DNA of 64,000 nt from Rhodoferax sp. OV413 (GCF_900104385.1 NZ_FNJA01000006.1:337502-401501); one strand, 5' to 3'. Positions 6,810-18,110 are shown, counted from the stretch's first letter. Numbers and translations are program-made. Notes: generated by a model not told the origin, from the sequence alone.

Positions 6810-9313
6810 GGGGCGTCCTTTGCGCTGCCTGCCAGGCAACGGTCTACGGTCAGCAGGAAGAGGCCGACATCCAGCGGCTTGGTCAGATAGTCGCTGAAGC
6901 CCGCCGCACGGCCGCGGGCGATGTCGCTGGGCATGGCATTGGCGGTGATGGCGATCACCGGCGTGGCCCGTAGCCGTGCGTCGGCCTGCAGCACCTGCAG
7001 CAGCTGGTAGCCGCTCATGCCCGGCATGTGGATGTCGAGCAGGATCAGGTCTGGTCGGTGGGCCAGCGCCAGTTCCAGGCCCAGCTCGGGGGCGTGGGCC
7101 GTCAGCAGGTCGATGTGCGGCCGCAGTGCCATGGTTTGGGCGATCAGCTTCAGGTTGACCGGGTTGTCGTCCACACACAGCACGCAGTAGCGCTGCGCAG
7201 ACGCGGTGGCCGAGGCGGCGGCGCTGCGCGGCGTGGTGGCCAGGTCGGTGGCCGGGGCATCGGCGGGCAAGTCGATCCAGAAAGTCGTGCCCACACCCAA
7301 CTGGCTGTCGACGCCCACTTCGCCGCCCATCAGGTCCACCAGCCTGCGGGTGATGGTCAGGCCTATGCCTGTGCCTTCGATTTCACCGTGTTCGGCGCCC
7401 AGGCGGTTGAACGGCTGGAACAGCTCGGTCAGTCGCTCCGGCGCGATGCCGGTGCCGGTATCGGTGACGCCCATCCGCAGCCGGCCGCCCTGGGCGGTGA
7501 GCATCGCCACCCGGATCTCGCCGCCTTCGCGGTTGTATTTGACGGCATTTGACAGCAGGTTCAGCAAGGCCTGTTTGCAGCGTACCCGGTCGGCGCGCAC
7601 CGTGGCCTGGGGCGGCACGCTGAGCTGCAGGCGGATATTGCGCGCATCGGCCAGCGGCTGTATCAGCTGCCGGCAGTCTTCTACCAGATGGGCCAGGTCC
7701 ACCGGTTCTAGCGACAGATTGGTGCGGCCGGATTCGATCTGCGCCAGGTCCAGCACCTCGTTGATCAGCGTCAGCAGATGCCGGCCACCCTTCAGGATTT
7801 CCTGCACATTGTCCTGCTGGTCGGCATTCAGCGCGCTGTCGTATTCGAGCATCTGCGAGAAGCCGAGGATGGCATTCATCGGTGTGCGCAGCTCATGGCT
7901 CATGCTGGACAGGAAGTCCGACTTGGCCTGGTTGGCGCGCTCGGCCGCCTCCTTGGCCTGCGCCAGTTCGTTGCGCCGCGCCAGCTCGGGGCCGAAGTCG
8001 AAGAAGATGTTGAAGATGTACTGGATCTGGCCGGTTTTGTCCTGGATGCAGCCGATGTTGTTGCTGGCGATGAAGCGGCTGCCATCCTTGCGCTGCAGCT
8101 GCAGATGGCCATTCCAGTTGCCTCCGACGGCCAGCGCGGGCCGAACTTCGGCGGCACAGATCGCCAGGCTTTCTGGCGCCACCGTCAGGGTGAAGTGCTG
8201 GCCGACGACCTCTGCATCCGAATAGCCCAGCTCCTGGGCGTGGGCCCGGTTCTGGTACAGGCACCGGCCCTCGCCATCCAGAATGCTGACCAGCTGGCTG
8301 CTGGTGTCGAACACCCGGCGAAACAGCGCCAAGCGCTCCTCCGACTCCTTGCGTGCGGTGATGTCGGTAATGAAGGCGGTGTACTGGTAGCCCTTGGCAT
8401 TCCTGAGCGGCGCAATCGCCACTTCCACCGGAAACTCCTGGCCGCTGTGGTTCAGTGCGGTGGTCGCAATCCGCTGGTTCATGCGTTGGCTGTCGCCGCT
8501 GGCGAGAAACTCTGCCTTGGTCTCCCGGAAGTTGCTGTGGTGGCGTGCGGGCACAAGCGTGGTTTCGAAGTCCAGCCCCCGCACTTCGTCCAGGCTGCGG
8601 CCGAACATGGACTCGGCGCGCATATTCCAGTCGGTGATGCGGCCCTGGCTGTCGAAGCCGATGATCGCCTCTTGCGAGGCATTCAGGATGGCCCGCATCT
8701 GGGCCTGTGCACCCAGCGAGGTACGCACGGTTTGGTGGATGTTGTGGCCCACCACGAACATGGCCGTCAGGCCGAACAGCAGCACCACGGCCACCACCTG
8801 CTCCAAGGCGCCATCCAGGGCCATCAGCGCCAGAATGGGCGGTACCAGCGCCGTGCCCAGAAAGGCGTACATCGCAGCGCGGTGCTCGGCGACCGACACC
8901 GCCGCCACCGTGCAGGCGACCAGGGGGATGCTGACCAGCAGCGCCAGCTCCGCCCCTTGGGCTTGGGACGCCAGCAGGGTGGGGCCAATGGCCCACGACG
9001 CGCCGTTGGCCAGGCCCTGGGCGGTCAACAGAGTTTGCCAGCGCCCAATGGCTCTGCGGGTGGGAGCGGCGTAGCGGAAGGCCTGGCAGATGGCGAAGCT
9101 CAGCCCTGCGCTGACCAGCAGCGCCGCCAGCCAGCTGGCCACCACGGTATGGGAAAAATGCTCCCACATCAGCCACCGGATCAGGACCACCGAAGCCAGC
9201 GTCAGCAGCAGGTTGAACGGCTGCCGGCCATAGGCCACATACAGCATGGTGGTTTCCACATCCAGCTCGGCGCGTGGATGGAGGTTGGACGTCTGTAGGC
9301 GGGAATCGCGCAT
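6806..9313 (-). CDS. Hybrid sensor histidine kinase with PAS domains and receiver domain
   Basis: 835 residues from ATG 9313, which has AAGG five bases upstream; the frame extends to a TTG at 9427 without better signals. The first ~190 residues hold several membrane segments. Two PAS domains follow (about 205-330 and 335-450; the first has the ITDWNMRAESMFG PAS signature), then HisKA (SFLSSMSHELRTPMNAILGF, about 465-485), HATPase (GTGIAPERL, GTGIGLTITR) and a C-terminal receiver domain with DDNPVNLK and phospho-Asp near 760 in LILLDIHMPGMSG. It overlaps the HD-GYP gene by four bases, so the kinase probably controls cyclic di-GMP breakdown. Confidence 0.93.
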   Translation of the reverse strand: MRDSRLQTSNLHPRAELDVETTMLYVAYGRQPFNLLLTLASVVLIRWLMWEHFSHTVVASWLAALLVSAGLSFAICQAFRYAAPTRRAIGRWQTLLTAQGLANGASWAIGPTLLASQAQGAELALLVSIPLVACTVAAVSVAEHRAAMYAFLGTALVPPILALMALDGALEQVVAVVLLFGLTAMFVVGHNIHQTVRTSLGAQAQMRAILNASQEAIIGFDSQGRITDWNMRAESMFGRSLDEVRGLDFETTLVPARHHSNFRETKAEFLASGDSQRMNQRIATTALNHSGQEFPVEVAIAPLRNAKGYQYTAFITDITARKESEERLALFRRVFDTSSQLVSILDGEGRCLYQNRAHAQELGYSDAEVVGQHFTLTVAPESLAICAAEVRPALAVGGNWNGHLQLQRKDGSRFIASNNIGCIQDKTGQIQYIFNIFFDFGPELARRNELAQAKEAAERANQAKSDFLSSMSHELRTPMNAILGFSQMLEYDSALNADQQDNVQEILKGGRHLLTLINEVLDLAQIESGRTNLSLEPVDLAHLVEDCRQLIQPLADARNIRLQLSVPPQATVRADRVRCKQALLNLLSNAVKYNREGGEIRVAMLTAQGGRLRMGVTDTGTGIAPERLTELFQPFNRLGAEHGEIEGTGIGLTITRRLVDLMGGEVGVDSQLGVGTTFWIDLPADAPATDLATTPRSAAASATASAQRYCVLCVDDNPVNLKLIAQTMALRPHIDLLTAHAPELGLELALAHRPDLILLDIHMPGMSGYQLLQVLQADARLRATPVIAITANAMPSDIARGRAAGFSDYLTKPLDVGLFLLTVDRCLAGSAKDAP

Positions 9314-9461
9314 GCGGCCTTGTTTCGGTTGTCTGCTGGGCGGCTCCCTCTGCTCCGGTCTCGGCGGGAAGAGGGCGTTTGCACAGAATAAACCGATTTC
9401 GGCCGCCCGGATTCGCCCGGGCGCCAATTATTTAAGCAGGGCCTGCCGCACAGGCGCTGGT

Positions 9462-12209
<2,748 letters not shown>

Positions 12210-12227
12210 GGCGATACTCCTTTGGTT

Positions 12228-12246
12228 GCCTGCAAAGATAGCAGGC
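12228..12246. promoter_or_regulatory. Stem-loop in the acnA leader
   Basis: GCCTGC-N7-GCAGGC, a six-base-pair stem a few bases upstream of the acnA Shine-Dalgarno sequence and 40 bases after the dsbD stop. There is no U-run, so a simple terminator is less likely than an mRNA leader structure; the assignment is open. Confidence 0.35.
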
Positions 12247-12286
12247 TTCGATGAACCTGGCTGTCAGTGGGGGTGCCGTCTATTCA

Positions 12287-14431
12287 CTACAGCTTGGCGA
12301 TAGCCGCCCGCAGGTCGTCCACGTTTAGCACCTCGGACAGTACCTGCGGCGCGCTGCCGGCCTTGTACAGCACATACACCGGCACGCCGTTGCGGCCCAG
12401 CTGGCCCAGGGCCGCGGTAATGGCCGGGTCGCGGCGGGTCCAGTCGGCGCGCAGCAGCTGCACGTTCTTGGCCTCCAGGTCGGCCAGCACGGAGGTGTTC
12501 GACAGCGTGGTCTTCTTGTTGTACTGGCAGGTCACGCACCAGGCGGCGGTGAAGTCCACCATCACCGGCTGGCCGGTGGCCAGGGTCTGTTCGACCCGAC
12601 CCGGCTCCCAGGGTTGCCAGCGCTCGCCGGCAACCACCGCGTTGGACGGCGGTGCATTTTTTATAACATTTGGGCCTACAGCGCTGATAGCTCCAGCGAG
12701 AGCAGCTATGGAAAGCGTAGCAACCACGAGCCGCGTGCGCCCTGCCAGCCCCAGCGCCCACAGCACGGCCGCCACAGCTACCAGCAGCACCAGCAGACTG
12801 CCGGCACCGTCGATGCCGCTTTGCTGGCCCAGCACCCAGACCAGCCAGGCGACCGTGGCGAACATCGGGAACGCCATCAACTGGCGGAAGGTGGCCATCC
12901 AGGCGCCGGGCCGCGGCAGCAGCCGGGCCAGACCCGGGCTCAGGCTGGCGGCCAGGTAGGGCAGGGCCATGCCCAGGCCCATCACCGCAAATATCGGCAG
13001 CGCCTGCGCGGCCGGCAGGCCCACGGCCAGGCCCAGCGAAGCCCCCATGAACGGCGCAGTGCACGGGGAGGCCACGGCCACCGCCAATACGCCAGACAAA
13101 AACGCGTTCAGCGCCGGGTTGCGCGCCTGCAGCGTGGCCAGGCGGCTGGGCAGGAACTGGCCGAACTCGAACAGCCCTGCCAGGTTCAACCCGACCACGG
13201 TGAACAGCACAGCCAGCCCGGCCACTACGGCCGGCGACTGCAGCTGGAAGCCCCAGCCCAGTTGCTCGCCAGCAGCCCGCAAGCCCAGCATTAGCGCGCC
13301 CAGTGCCAGGAAGGACGCGATGGCGCCGGCGCTGTAGGCCAGGCCATCGACGCGGTGGGCGCGGCGGTCGCCCGCATGCTGGGCAAAACCCATCAGCTTG
13401 ATCGCCAGCACCGGGAACACGCAGGGCATCAGGTTCAGGATCAGCCCGCCCAGCAGCGCGCCGAGCAGGGCGGCAGCCCAGCTGAGGCTGGGTGCGGCGG
13501 GGATTTGCGCGGCCGCGCTATTGGCCTGCAAAGCGGCTTCCAGCGCCGGGGACAGGGTGGGCGCGGCCACCGCCTGCGGCCAGCTGCCTTGTACATCCGC
13601 TTCAGTCCGGTAGCCCTGGCGCTGCCCGCCTTGCTCGGCCACCAGCACCAGTGGCATCTGTGCAGGGCTTTGGCTGCGCATGGCGGTCAGCGTCGCGGTG
13701 GCGGTCCAGGTCGGGCCGCTCCAGCTTTGGCGGATGTCGACCGCGGGGGCGGTGATTTCCGGGGTTTCCGGGAACAGTTCCAGGGTCTTGCCGCGCAAGG
13801 CCGCAGGCAGGTCGGCCACCGTGATCTGCAGCTTAGCGCCCTGTACCTCGATCTTGCTGCGCGCCGCCAGCGGCTGCGGCTGCGCGGCCAGGCTGGCGTC
13901 GAACGCGGCGCCGTTGATGGCGGTGGTGCTCTTCACCGGCACTTTGAGTGTGAAGTCGCCTTCCTCGGGAATGCATTCCTTGCGGCAGACCAGCCAGACG
14001 GCGTGCAGCTTCACCTCCAGCTCGCTGGCCAGCTGGGAGGGCTTGAAGTCGGGCGAGATGGTCAGCGGCACTGGCAGCAGCACCGTGCCCTCGTAGCCGT
14101 AGTTGGCCAGGTTGCCGATGGGGATCTTGCGCGGCAGCGGCCAGGCGATGTCGCCCGCCGTCACGCCCGGTGGCAGGGTCCACTGCAGCACGGTGGGCAG
14201 GCCGGAGTCGCCGGAGTTCTTCCAATAGGTATGCCATTCGGGCTGGTGGGCGATCTGCAGCCCCACCCACACCGGCTGGCCGGGCACCACGCCCTGCGGC
14301 GCATGCGCCAGCAGCTCGGCGCGCACCTGCGGCGTGGTGACTACCGATTTAGGGGAATTTTGGGCATTGGCACTGATGGATGCTGCGGTGGCAGCTATTA
14401 AAAACAGAGCGGATAGGAAGCGGTGCAGCAT
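12287..14431 (-). CDS. dsbD: Thiol:disulfide interchange protein DsbD
   Basis: 714 residues from ATG 14431 (an upstream TTG extension lacks signals). Order: signal peptide (1-24), periplasmic DsbC-like N-terminal domain (to ~270, with VCRKECIPEEGDF), a multi-pass membrane core with the paired cysteines LMPCVFPVLAIKL and SPCTAPFMG, and a C-terminal thioredoxin domain with WCVTC (near 630) in FTAAWCVTCQYNKKTTL. It moves electrons from cytoplasmic thioredoxin to periplasmic thiol proteins, including cytochrome c maturation. Two copies of the dispersed repeat described below lie in frame in this gene: one over the signal peptide, one over the last membrane segment and linker. Confidence 0.93.
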   Translation of the reverse strand: MLHRFLSALFLIAATAASISANAQNSPKSVVTTPQVRAELLAHAPQGVVPGQPVWVGLQIAHQPEWHTYWKNSGDSGLPTVLQWTLPPGVTAGDIAWPLPRKIPIGNLANYGYEGTVLLPVPLTISPDFKPSQLASELEVKLHAVWLVCRKECIPEEGDFTLKVPVKSTTAINGAAFDASLAAQPQPLAARSKIEVQGAKLQITVADLPAALRGKTLELFPETPEITAPAVDIRQSWSGPTWTATATLTAMRSQSPAQMPLVLVAEQGGQRQGYRTEADVQGSWPQAVAAPTLSPALEAALQANSAAAQIPAAPSLSWAAALLGALLGGLILNLMPCVFPVLAIKLMGFAQHAGDRRAHRVDGLAYSAGAIASFLALGALMLGLRAAGEQLGWGFQLQSPAVVAGLAVLFTVVGLNLAGLFEFGQFLPSRLATLQARNPALNAFLSGVLAVAVASPCTAPFMGASLGLAVGLPAAQALPIFAVMGLGMALPYLAASLSPGLARLLPRPGAWMATFRQLMAFPMFATVAWLVWVLGQQSGIDGAGSLLVLLVAVAAVLWALGLAGRTRLVVATLSIAALAGAISAVGPNVIKNAPPSNAVVAGERWQPWEPGRVEQTLATGQPVMVDFTAAWCVTCQYNKKTTLSNTSVLADLEAKNVQLLRADWTRRDPAITAALGQLGRNGVPVYVLYKAGSAPQVLSEVLNVDDLRAAIAKL
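12656..12723 (+). repeat. Dispersed ~60-bp repeat, copy inside dsbD (last membrane segment/linker)
   Basis: This stretch contains the family blocks GGCCTACAGCGCTGAT and AGCAGCTATGGAAAGCGTAGC. Read leftward it encodes the IAALAGAISAVGPN segment of DsbD just before the thioredoxin domain, without breaking the frame. Confidence 0.6.
14351..14412 (+). repeat. Dispersed ~60-bp repeat, copy inside dsbD signal peptide
   Basis: TTTTGGGCATTGGCACTGAT followed by GGCAGCTATTAAAAACAGAGC aligns with the 12656 copy. Read leftward it encodes LIAATAASISANAQN, similar to the IAALAGAISAVGPN peptide encoded by the other dsbD copy. Confidence 0.5.
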
Positions 14432-14485
14432 GGTGGGACCAGAGTATGCCGGGTGGGAGCGGCTGGCAGGTGGCAAAGTTCCAGC

Positions 14486-14797
14486 TCAGGGGCTGGTGAA
14501 CACCGCCGGCAGCTTCTTCGGCGCCTTGATGCGCAGTTGCTTGTGCACGCTTTCCTGGCCGAACACCACCTCGATATCGGCCACCGCCACGCCAAATAGC
14601 GGCGCCAGGAAGCGCACCATATGGTCGGTGGCCTTGCCGTTCTTTGGTGTGGCGGTGACGCTGACCTTGAGCTGTGTGCCCATGGGCTTGGCGATGGCGT
14701 CGCAGCAGGCCGAGGGCTTGCCCAGGATGTTGACGATCAGCACATCGCCATCCCAGGCAAAAAACGAGTCGCCGGTGGCGTTGCGCGGTGTGGCCAT
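14486..14797 (-). CDS. DUF167 (YggU) family protein
   Basis: A 103-residue basic cytoplasmic protein. The core resembles DUF167: a TQLKVSVTATPKNGKAT strand-turn segment, then ...FLAPLFGVAVADIEVVFGQESVHKQLRI..., corresponding to the usual 'A..NG.AN..L..lLa..l.v....v.iv.G..sR.K...i' pattern. No biochemical role is established for the family. The start is the ATG at 14797; the ribosome site is weak, and longer readings of this frame run through the exporter gene. It sits 20 bp downstream of the LysE gene and 54 bp upstream of dsbD. Confidence 0.75.
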   Translation of the reverse strand: MATPRNATGDSFFAWDGDVLIVNILGKPSACCDAIAKPMGTQLKVSVTATPKNGKATDHMVRFLAPLFGVAVADIEVVFGQESVHKQLRIKAPKKLPAVFTSP

Positions 14798-14817
14798 ACC
14801 GTGTGGTGTGGTTCGGG

Positions 14818-15456
14818 TCAGTTCGGGTTTTTGAGTCGCAGCAGGCCCAGACCCAGCAGGCCAAACGCACCGCCGGTCACGCGGTTGAACAGCCGGGCCC
14901 GGCTTTGGGTGGAGAACCAGCCCTGCAAGCGTGTGGCCAGCAGCGAATACACCAGGTGCGAAGTCAGGGCGCAGGCGGTGAACACGCTGGTCAGCTCCAG
15001 GAACTGCGGCAGCATGGGCGCGTCCAGGTGCAGGAACTGTGGAAACAGCGCGGTGAAGAACAAGATGCTCTTGGGGTTGGTCAGCGACACCAGCAGGCCC
15101 TGGCGGGCCAGCGCCAAGCGGGATTTGTCTGGCTGCGCCACGGCCTGGGTGGCCTTGCTGAAAACCGAGCCGGGGTTGGTCCACTGTCGGTAGCCCAGGT
15201 ACATCAGGTACAGCGCGCCAGCGGTCTTCAGCCCCGCAAACAACCAGGCCGAGGTGTGCAGCAAGGTGCCCAGCCCCGCCATGGCAATGCCCGACACCAC
15301 AAACACCCCGATCGCGCTGCCCACCGAGCTGCCCAGCAGCGTCTTGCGCAGGCCCCAGGCCATGGTGTTGGACATTGCCAGCAGCACGGCCGGGCCGGGG
15401 GTGAAGGCGGTCACCAGGGAAATGGTGATGAACAGGAGCCAGGCAGAGGTGGTCAT
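14818..15456 (-). CDS. LysE/RhtB family amino-acid exporter
   Basis: 212 residues with about six hydrophobic segments. The N-terminal ITISLVTAFTPGPAVLLAMS motif is the LysE-family signature (TPGPxxL...). The C-terminus has the TNPKSILFFTALFPQF motif. These are inner-membrane efflux carriers for amino acids or derivatives; the substrate is not predictable here. It is the first gene of a small leftward group with the DUF167 gene. Confidence 0.88.
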   Translation of the reverse strand: MTTSAWLLFITISLVTAFTPGPAVLLAMSNTMAWGLRKTLLGSSVGSAIGVFVVSGIAMAGLGTLLHTSAWLFAGLKTAGALYLMYLGYRQWTNPGSVFSKATQAVAQPDKSRLALARQGLLVSLTNPKSILFFTALFPQFLHLDAPMLPQFLELTSVFTACALTSHLVYSLLATRLQGWFSTQSRARLFNRVTGGAFGLLGLGLLRLKNPN

Positions 15457-15708
15457 GGTGCGGAGTCGAGCGGGTGGTCGGGTGGGGCATTGAATCTACC
15501 CGATCCGGCCGGCTGCTACCCGCCGGAGCCGCAAAAACCAGCGATTTTTGGGTGGATTGCAAAGCGCCGGTAAAGTCAGGGTTAACCCTAGTAAAGCCGC
15601 TTGTGGCGCCCGTGGGCCAGGCCTATAACCGAAACCGTCGCAGCACCGATTGCACCCCTTGCGACTGGCCCTGGTTCGGGCCCCCGGGTGCGGCTTTGAA
15701 AGGCAACC

Positions 15709-16302
15709 ATGTCAGACGGCTCCCTCCCCACCTTCCGCTTCCCCGCAGGCACGCACATCGTCCAGGTCCAGCCGCCGCAGCATGGCCCGGTAACCCTGGA
15801 TTCGCCGGCGATGGCGGTGTTTACCGACCTGGCGCAGATCCGCGCCGCCACGGTGCAGCCGCAAACCTCGTTGGACCAGGCCGAGCTGAAGATGATCTAC
15901 CAGGGTGTGCGCCTGTTGTTCGTGGTGTCCGACATGCCCTCGGTGGACGGCATTCTGACCGCCGCCGACATCGCCGGCGACAAGCCCATGCGCCTGGTGC
16001 ACCAGCGCCAGGTCAAGCACCAGGACCTGACCGCCGCCGACGTGATGACCCCTCTGGCCGACATCGACGCCATCACCTTCGCCGCACTGCAGCGCGCCAC
16101 AGTGGCCGAGGTGGTCGCCACGCTGACCCAGCGCGGCCGTCCGCACCTGCTGGTGATCGACTCCAACACCGCCGACCGCGCACCGCGCATCCGCGGCCTG
16201 GTGTCACAAACCCAGGTCGAACGCCAGCTGGGCCAGCGGCTGCAGGTGACAGCGATGGCGCAGACCTTTTCCGAGCTGGAGCAGGTGCTGGCGGGGCATT
16301 GA
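15709..16302 (+). CDS. CBS-domain protein
   Basis: 197 residues, start ATG 15709 with AAAGG seven bases upstream. The region 65-190 has a tandem CBS pattern: GVRLLFVVSDMPSVDGILTA, then TAADVMTPLADIDAIT and HLLVIDSNTADRAPRIRGLVS. CBS pairs bind adenine nucleotides and usually regulate an attached or partner protein. No catalytic domain is attached. The 252-bp upstream region (15457-15708) holds the divergent promoters of this gene and the LysE gene; I see no other element in it. Confidence 0.75.
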   Translation: MSDGSLPTFRFPAGTHIVQVQPPQHGPVTLDSPAMAVFTDLAQIRAATVQPQTSLDQAELKMIYQGVRLLFVVSDMPSVDGILTAADIAGDKPMRLVHQRQVKHQDLTAADVMTPLADIDAITFAALQRATVAEVVATLTQRGRPHLLVIDSNTADRAPRIRGLVSQTQVERQLGQRLQVTAMAQTFSELEQVLAGH

Positions 16303-16407
16303 GGGGGCGGGACGGCTTGGGGGCCCAGAAGAGGCATACGTCGCGTCCGATACCAGCCTTTCAGGGCAAGTGCGAATCCAGGCCGCTGCGCCCGGTGCTC
16401 CGAGTAC

Positions 16408-17340
16408 CTAGCTAACCCACGCATCCCGTACAGCGCGAAGGTGGCGCCAGTCGGTCCCGCAGCAGCCGCCCAGTACGTTCAGCCGCGGCAAGACACTTTT
16501 GAGGCCGCGGTACCGTTGAGCAAGGTCCGTCGGATCGCCTATGTCCAGTTCGGTTGATTCATCGAGTTCAGCATGGCTCTTGGTCGAGGCGTTGGCACGT
16601 AGGCCCTGGATGCGCCTGATCCACGGTGCGCTGCTTGTCAAAGCATGCTCGAAATGCGTCGGATGCGCGCAATTGATGGCGAAGTAGGCCGGCGGAGTGG
16701 ACGCGTCCACTCTTTCTATGGCGTCCCCCAGCGTCTCTCCACTGGGCAGTCGGCCATCCATCTCAACAGTGAATGAGATGGCGACGGGCAATCCCACACG
16801 CTGCGCCGCCATGGAGATGCCCAGGGCCTCAGCTGATGTGGTCATGGTGACGGCCGCGAGCATGTCGACGCCGCCAGCGGCAAGCGCCTCAGCCTGCTGG
16901 TGGTGATAGTCGGCAGCGTCATCCACGCTGTCGGGTGCTTCAGCAATGTAGCCGTCTCCCCGCGGACCGATGACGCCACTTACAACAATGGGCCCACTGA
17001 GGCGTGGCGCCCAGCGCGCGCGCATCGCGCACATCATCTGCGCCGCTTGGGTGTTGAGTGCTCTCAGGCGCGCGGCATCAACGCCCAGCAGAGTGGCCCA
17101 ATCGGAGCTGGCGCGCCACGTAGGTGTTTCAAGTATGAATCCAGCCCCGGGCGTCTCGCCGCAGAGTTCGAGATACGGAACGTAGTAGCTCTTCAAGCGC
17201 TCGCGGCCAAGCTCATCATCCAGTAGCGTGAACGCAGCGAAGTGCGGCAATTCAATCTTGTCGAGAAAAACGAGCGAAGTCTCGAGGCCGCCATCGCTCA
17301 AGAAGGTGCCCCCAGCGAGCTGAGGAAGTGCGCTAGCCAT
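16408..17340 (-). CDS. Homocysteine S-methyltransferase family protein
   Basis: 310 residues, start ATG 17340 behind an excellent AAAGGAG. The TIM-barrel methyltransferase fold is recognised from the N-terminal GTFLSDGGLETSLVF motif and the zinc-binding cysteines in YFAINCAHP (near 222) and LGGCCGTDWRHLRAV (near 293). These enzymes methylate homocysteine to methionine using S-methylmethionine, SAM or betaine-type donors; the donor is not resolvable. It is a single gene. A remnant of an unrelated gene abuts its start. Confidence 0.88.
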   Translation of the reverse strand: MASALPQLAGGTFLSDGGLETSLVFLDKIELPHFAAFTLLDDELGRERLKSYYVPYLELCGETPGAGFILETPTWRASSDWATLLGVDAARLRALNTQAAQMMCAMRARWAPRLSGPIVVSGVIGPRGDGYIAEAPDSVDDAADYHHQQAEALAAGGVDMLAAVTMTTSAEALGISMAAQRVGLPVAISFTVEMDGRLPSGETLGDAIERVDASTPPAYFAINCAHPTHFEHALTSSAPWIRRIQGLRANASTKSHAELDESTELDIGDPTDLAQRYRGLKSVLPRLNVLGGCCGTDWRHLRAVRDAWVS

Positions 17341-17360
17341 GCTCTGTCTCCTTTGGCAAA

Positions 17361-17468
17361 ACCGTCTAAGCGAACACGCAGCCATTTGCCTTCCAGCAGT
17401 TGCCAGGGGGCAAGGTCGAGGATGCCCAGCTTGACCGCCCGCATGAAATGACGCGGGTACTTGAGCCA
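17361..17468 (-). pseudogene. Possible remnant of an SMI1/KNR4-like protein gene
   Basis: This frame reads WLKYPRHFMRAVKLGILDL followed by APWQLLEGKWLRVRLDG. The pattern resembles the conserved 'YP..FL..v.lGl.dL.PW.lL.ge.l..R..GL' segment of SMI1/KNR4-type immunity-like proteins. The expected following part (RYP...LVPFARR.DNDD) is absent, and the frame then runs into the methyltransferase ribosome site. No start codon or ribosome site supports an intact gene. The family assignment is from memory and tentative. Confidence 0.3.
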
Positions 17469-17605
17469 TGGGGGCTCTCGGATTCTGTCAGCAACCTGGC
17501 ATCGAGACAATCGACCGGGAGGCCGATAGTAGCCTTTGCTCACTTTCTCGGGAACCATGGACGGCACAGGCCTTCAAGCGGTTGTCGGCTTAGCACCGAG
17601 CCCGC

Positions 17606-18010
17606 TCAGCCCGCACTGCTCTCCGGCAGCTTGGCAATCACCTTGATTTCGAAGTCGAAGCCATATAGCCAGGTCACGCCGACCCCCGTCAGCGTCGGGT
17701 GCGGCGCCTGGCCCCAGTAGTCGGGGAACACCTTCCAGATGGTTTCGAATTTCGACGCCGGGTCGACGATGAAGACGGTGACGTCCACTACGTCATCAAA
17801 GCTGCACCCGGCGGCTTTCAGGATGCCGTTCAGGTTATCAAAGGCGAGGCGAACCTGCGCTTCCAGGTCGGGCTCGGGCGAACCGTCTTCGCGGCTGCCA
17901 ACCTGGCCGGACACGAATAAAAAACCGTTAGAGCGTACTGCTGGCGAGTAGCGGTTGCGCTCGTAGAGCGCCTGGCGGCCGGGTGGGAAAACAACGTCGC
18001 GTTGGGTCAT
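17606..18010 (-). CDS. RidA/YjgF family protein (lacks the catalytic arginine)
   Basis: 134 residues, ATG 18010 with AAGGA upstream. RidA features are RYSPAVRSNGFLFVSGQVG, the helix VRLAFDNLNGILKAAGCSFDDVVDVTVFIVD and a C-terminal strand FDFEIKVIAKL. Where active RidA deaminases have P-x-R-T with an imine-binding Arg, this protein has HPTLTGVGV (Leu107), so it is probably not a classical 2-aminoacrylate deaminase and belongs to another YjgF subgroup. It is divergent from a LysR regulator (137-bp gap with a dyad), which probably controls it. Confidence 0.85.
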   Translation of the reverse strand: MTQRDVVFPPGRQALYERNRYSPAVRSNGFLFVSGQVGSREDGSPEPDLEAQVRLAFDNLNGILKAAGCSFDDVVDVTVFIVDPASKFETIWKVFPDYWGQAPHPTLTGVGVTWLYGFDFEIKVIAKLPESSAG

Positions 18011-18091
18011 GACTGTCCTTGTTAGGGGTGAAAGATGGAGCCACTTTAGAGCGCCGTGCTTCGCGGATAAACAGCCAAGCCCACCCATCAC

Positions 18092-18110
18092 TGTTTGTAA
18101 AATCCAAACA
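18092..18110. promoter_or_regulatory. Candidate LysR operator in the RidA/LysR divergent region
   Basis: TGTTTG-TAAAATC-CAAACA, six-base arms around a seven-base AT-rich centre. It fits the T-N11-A style dyad of LysR operators and lies between the two divergent start codons. Confidence 0.5.

Noticed and set aside
6810..7178. N-terminal extension of the HD-GYP frame
   Set aside because: It runs through the receiver domain of the kinase in another frame; the ATGA-coupled start at 6809 is supported.
7778..9298. A 506-codon plus-strand frame opposite the hybrid kinase
   Set aside because: Shadow frame; kinase domains are intact on the minus strand.
15457..15708. Possible small gene between the LysE and CBS genes
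   Set aside because: No frame with a ribosome site and plausible composition; read as divergent promoter region.
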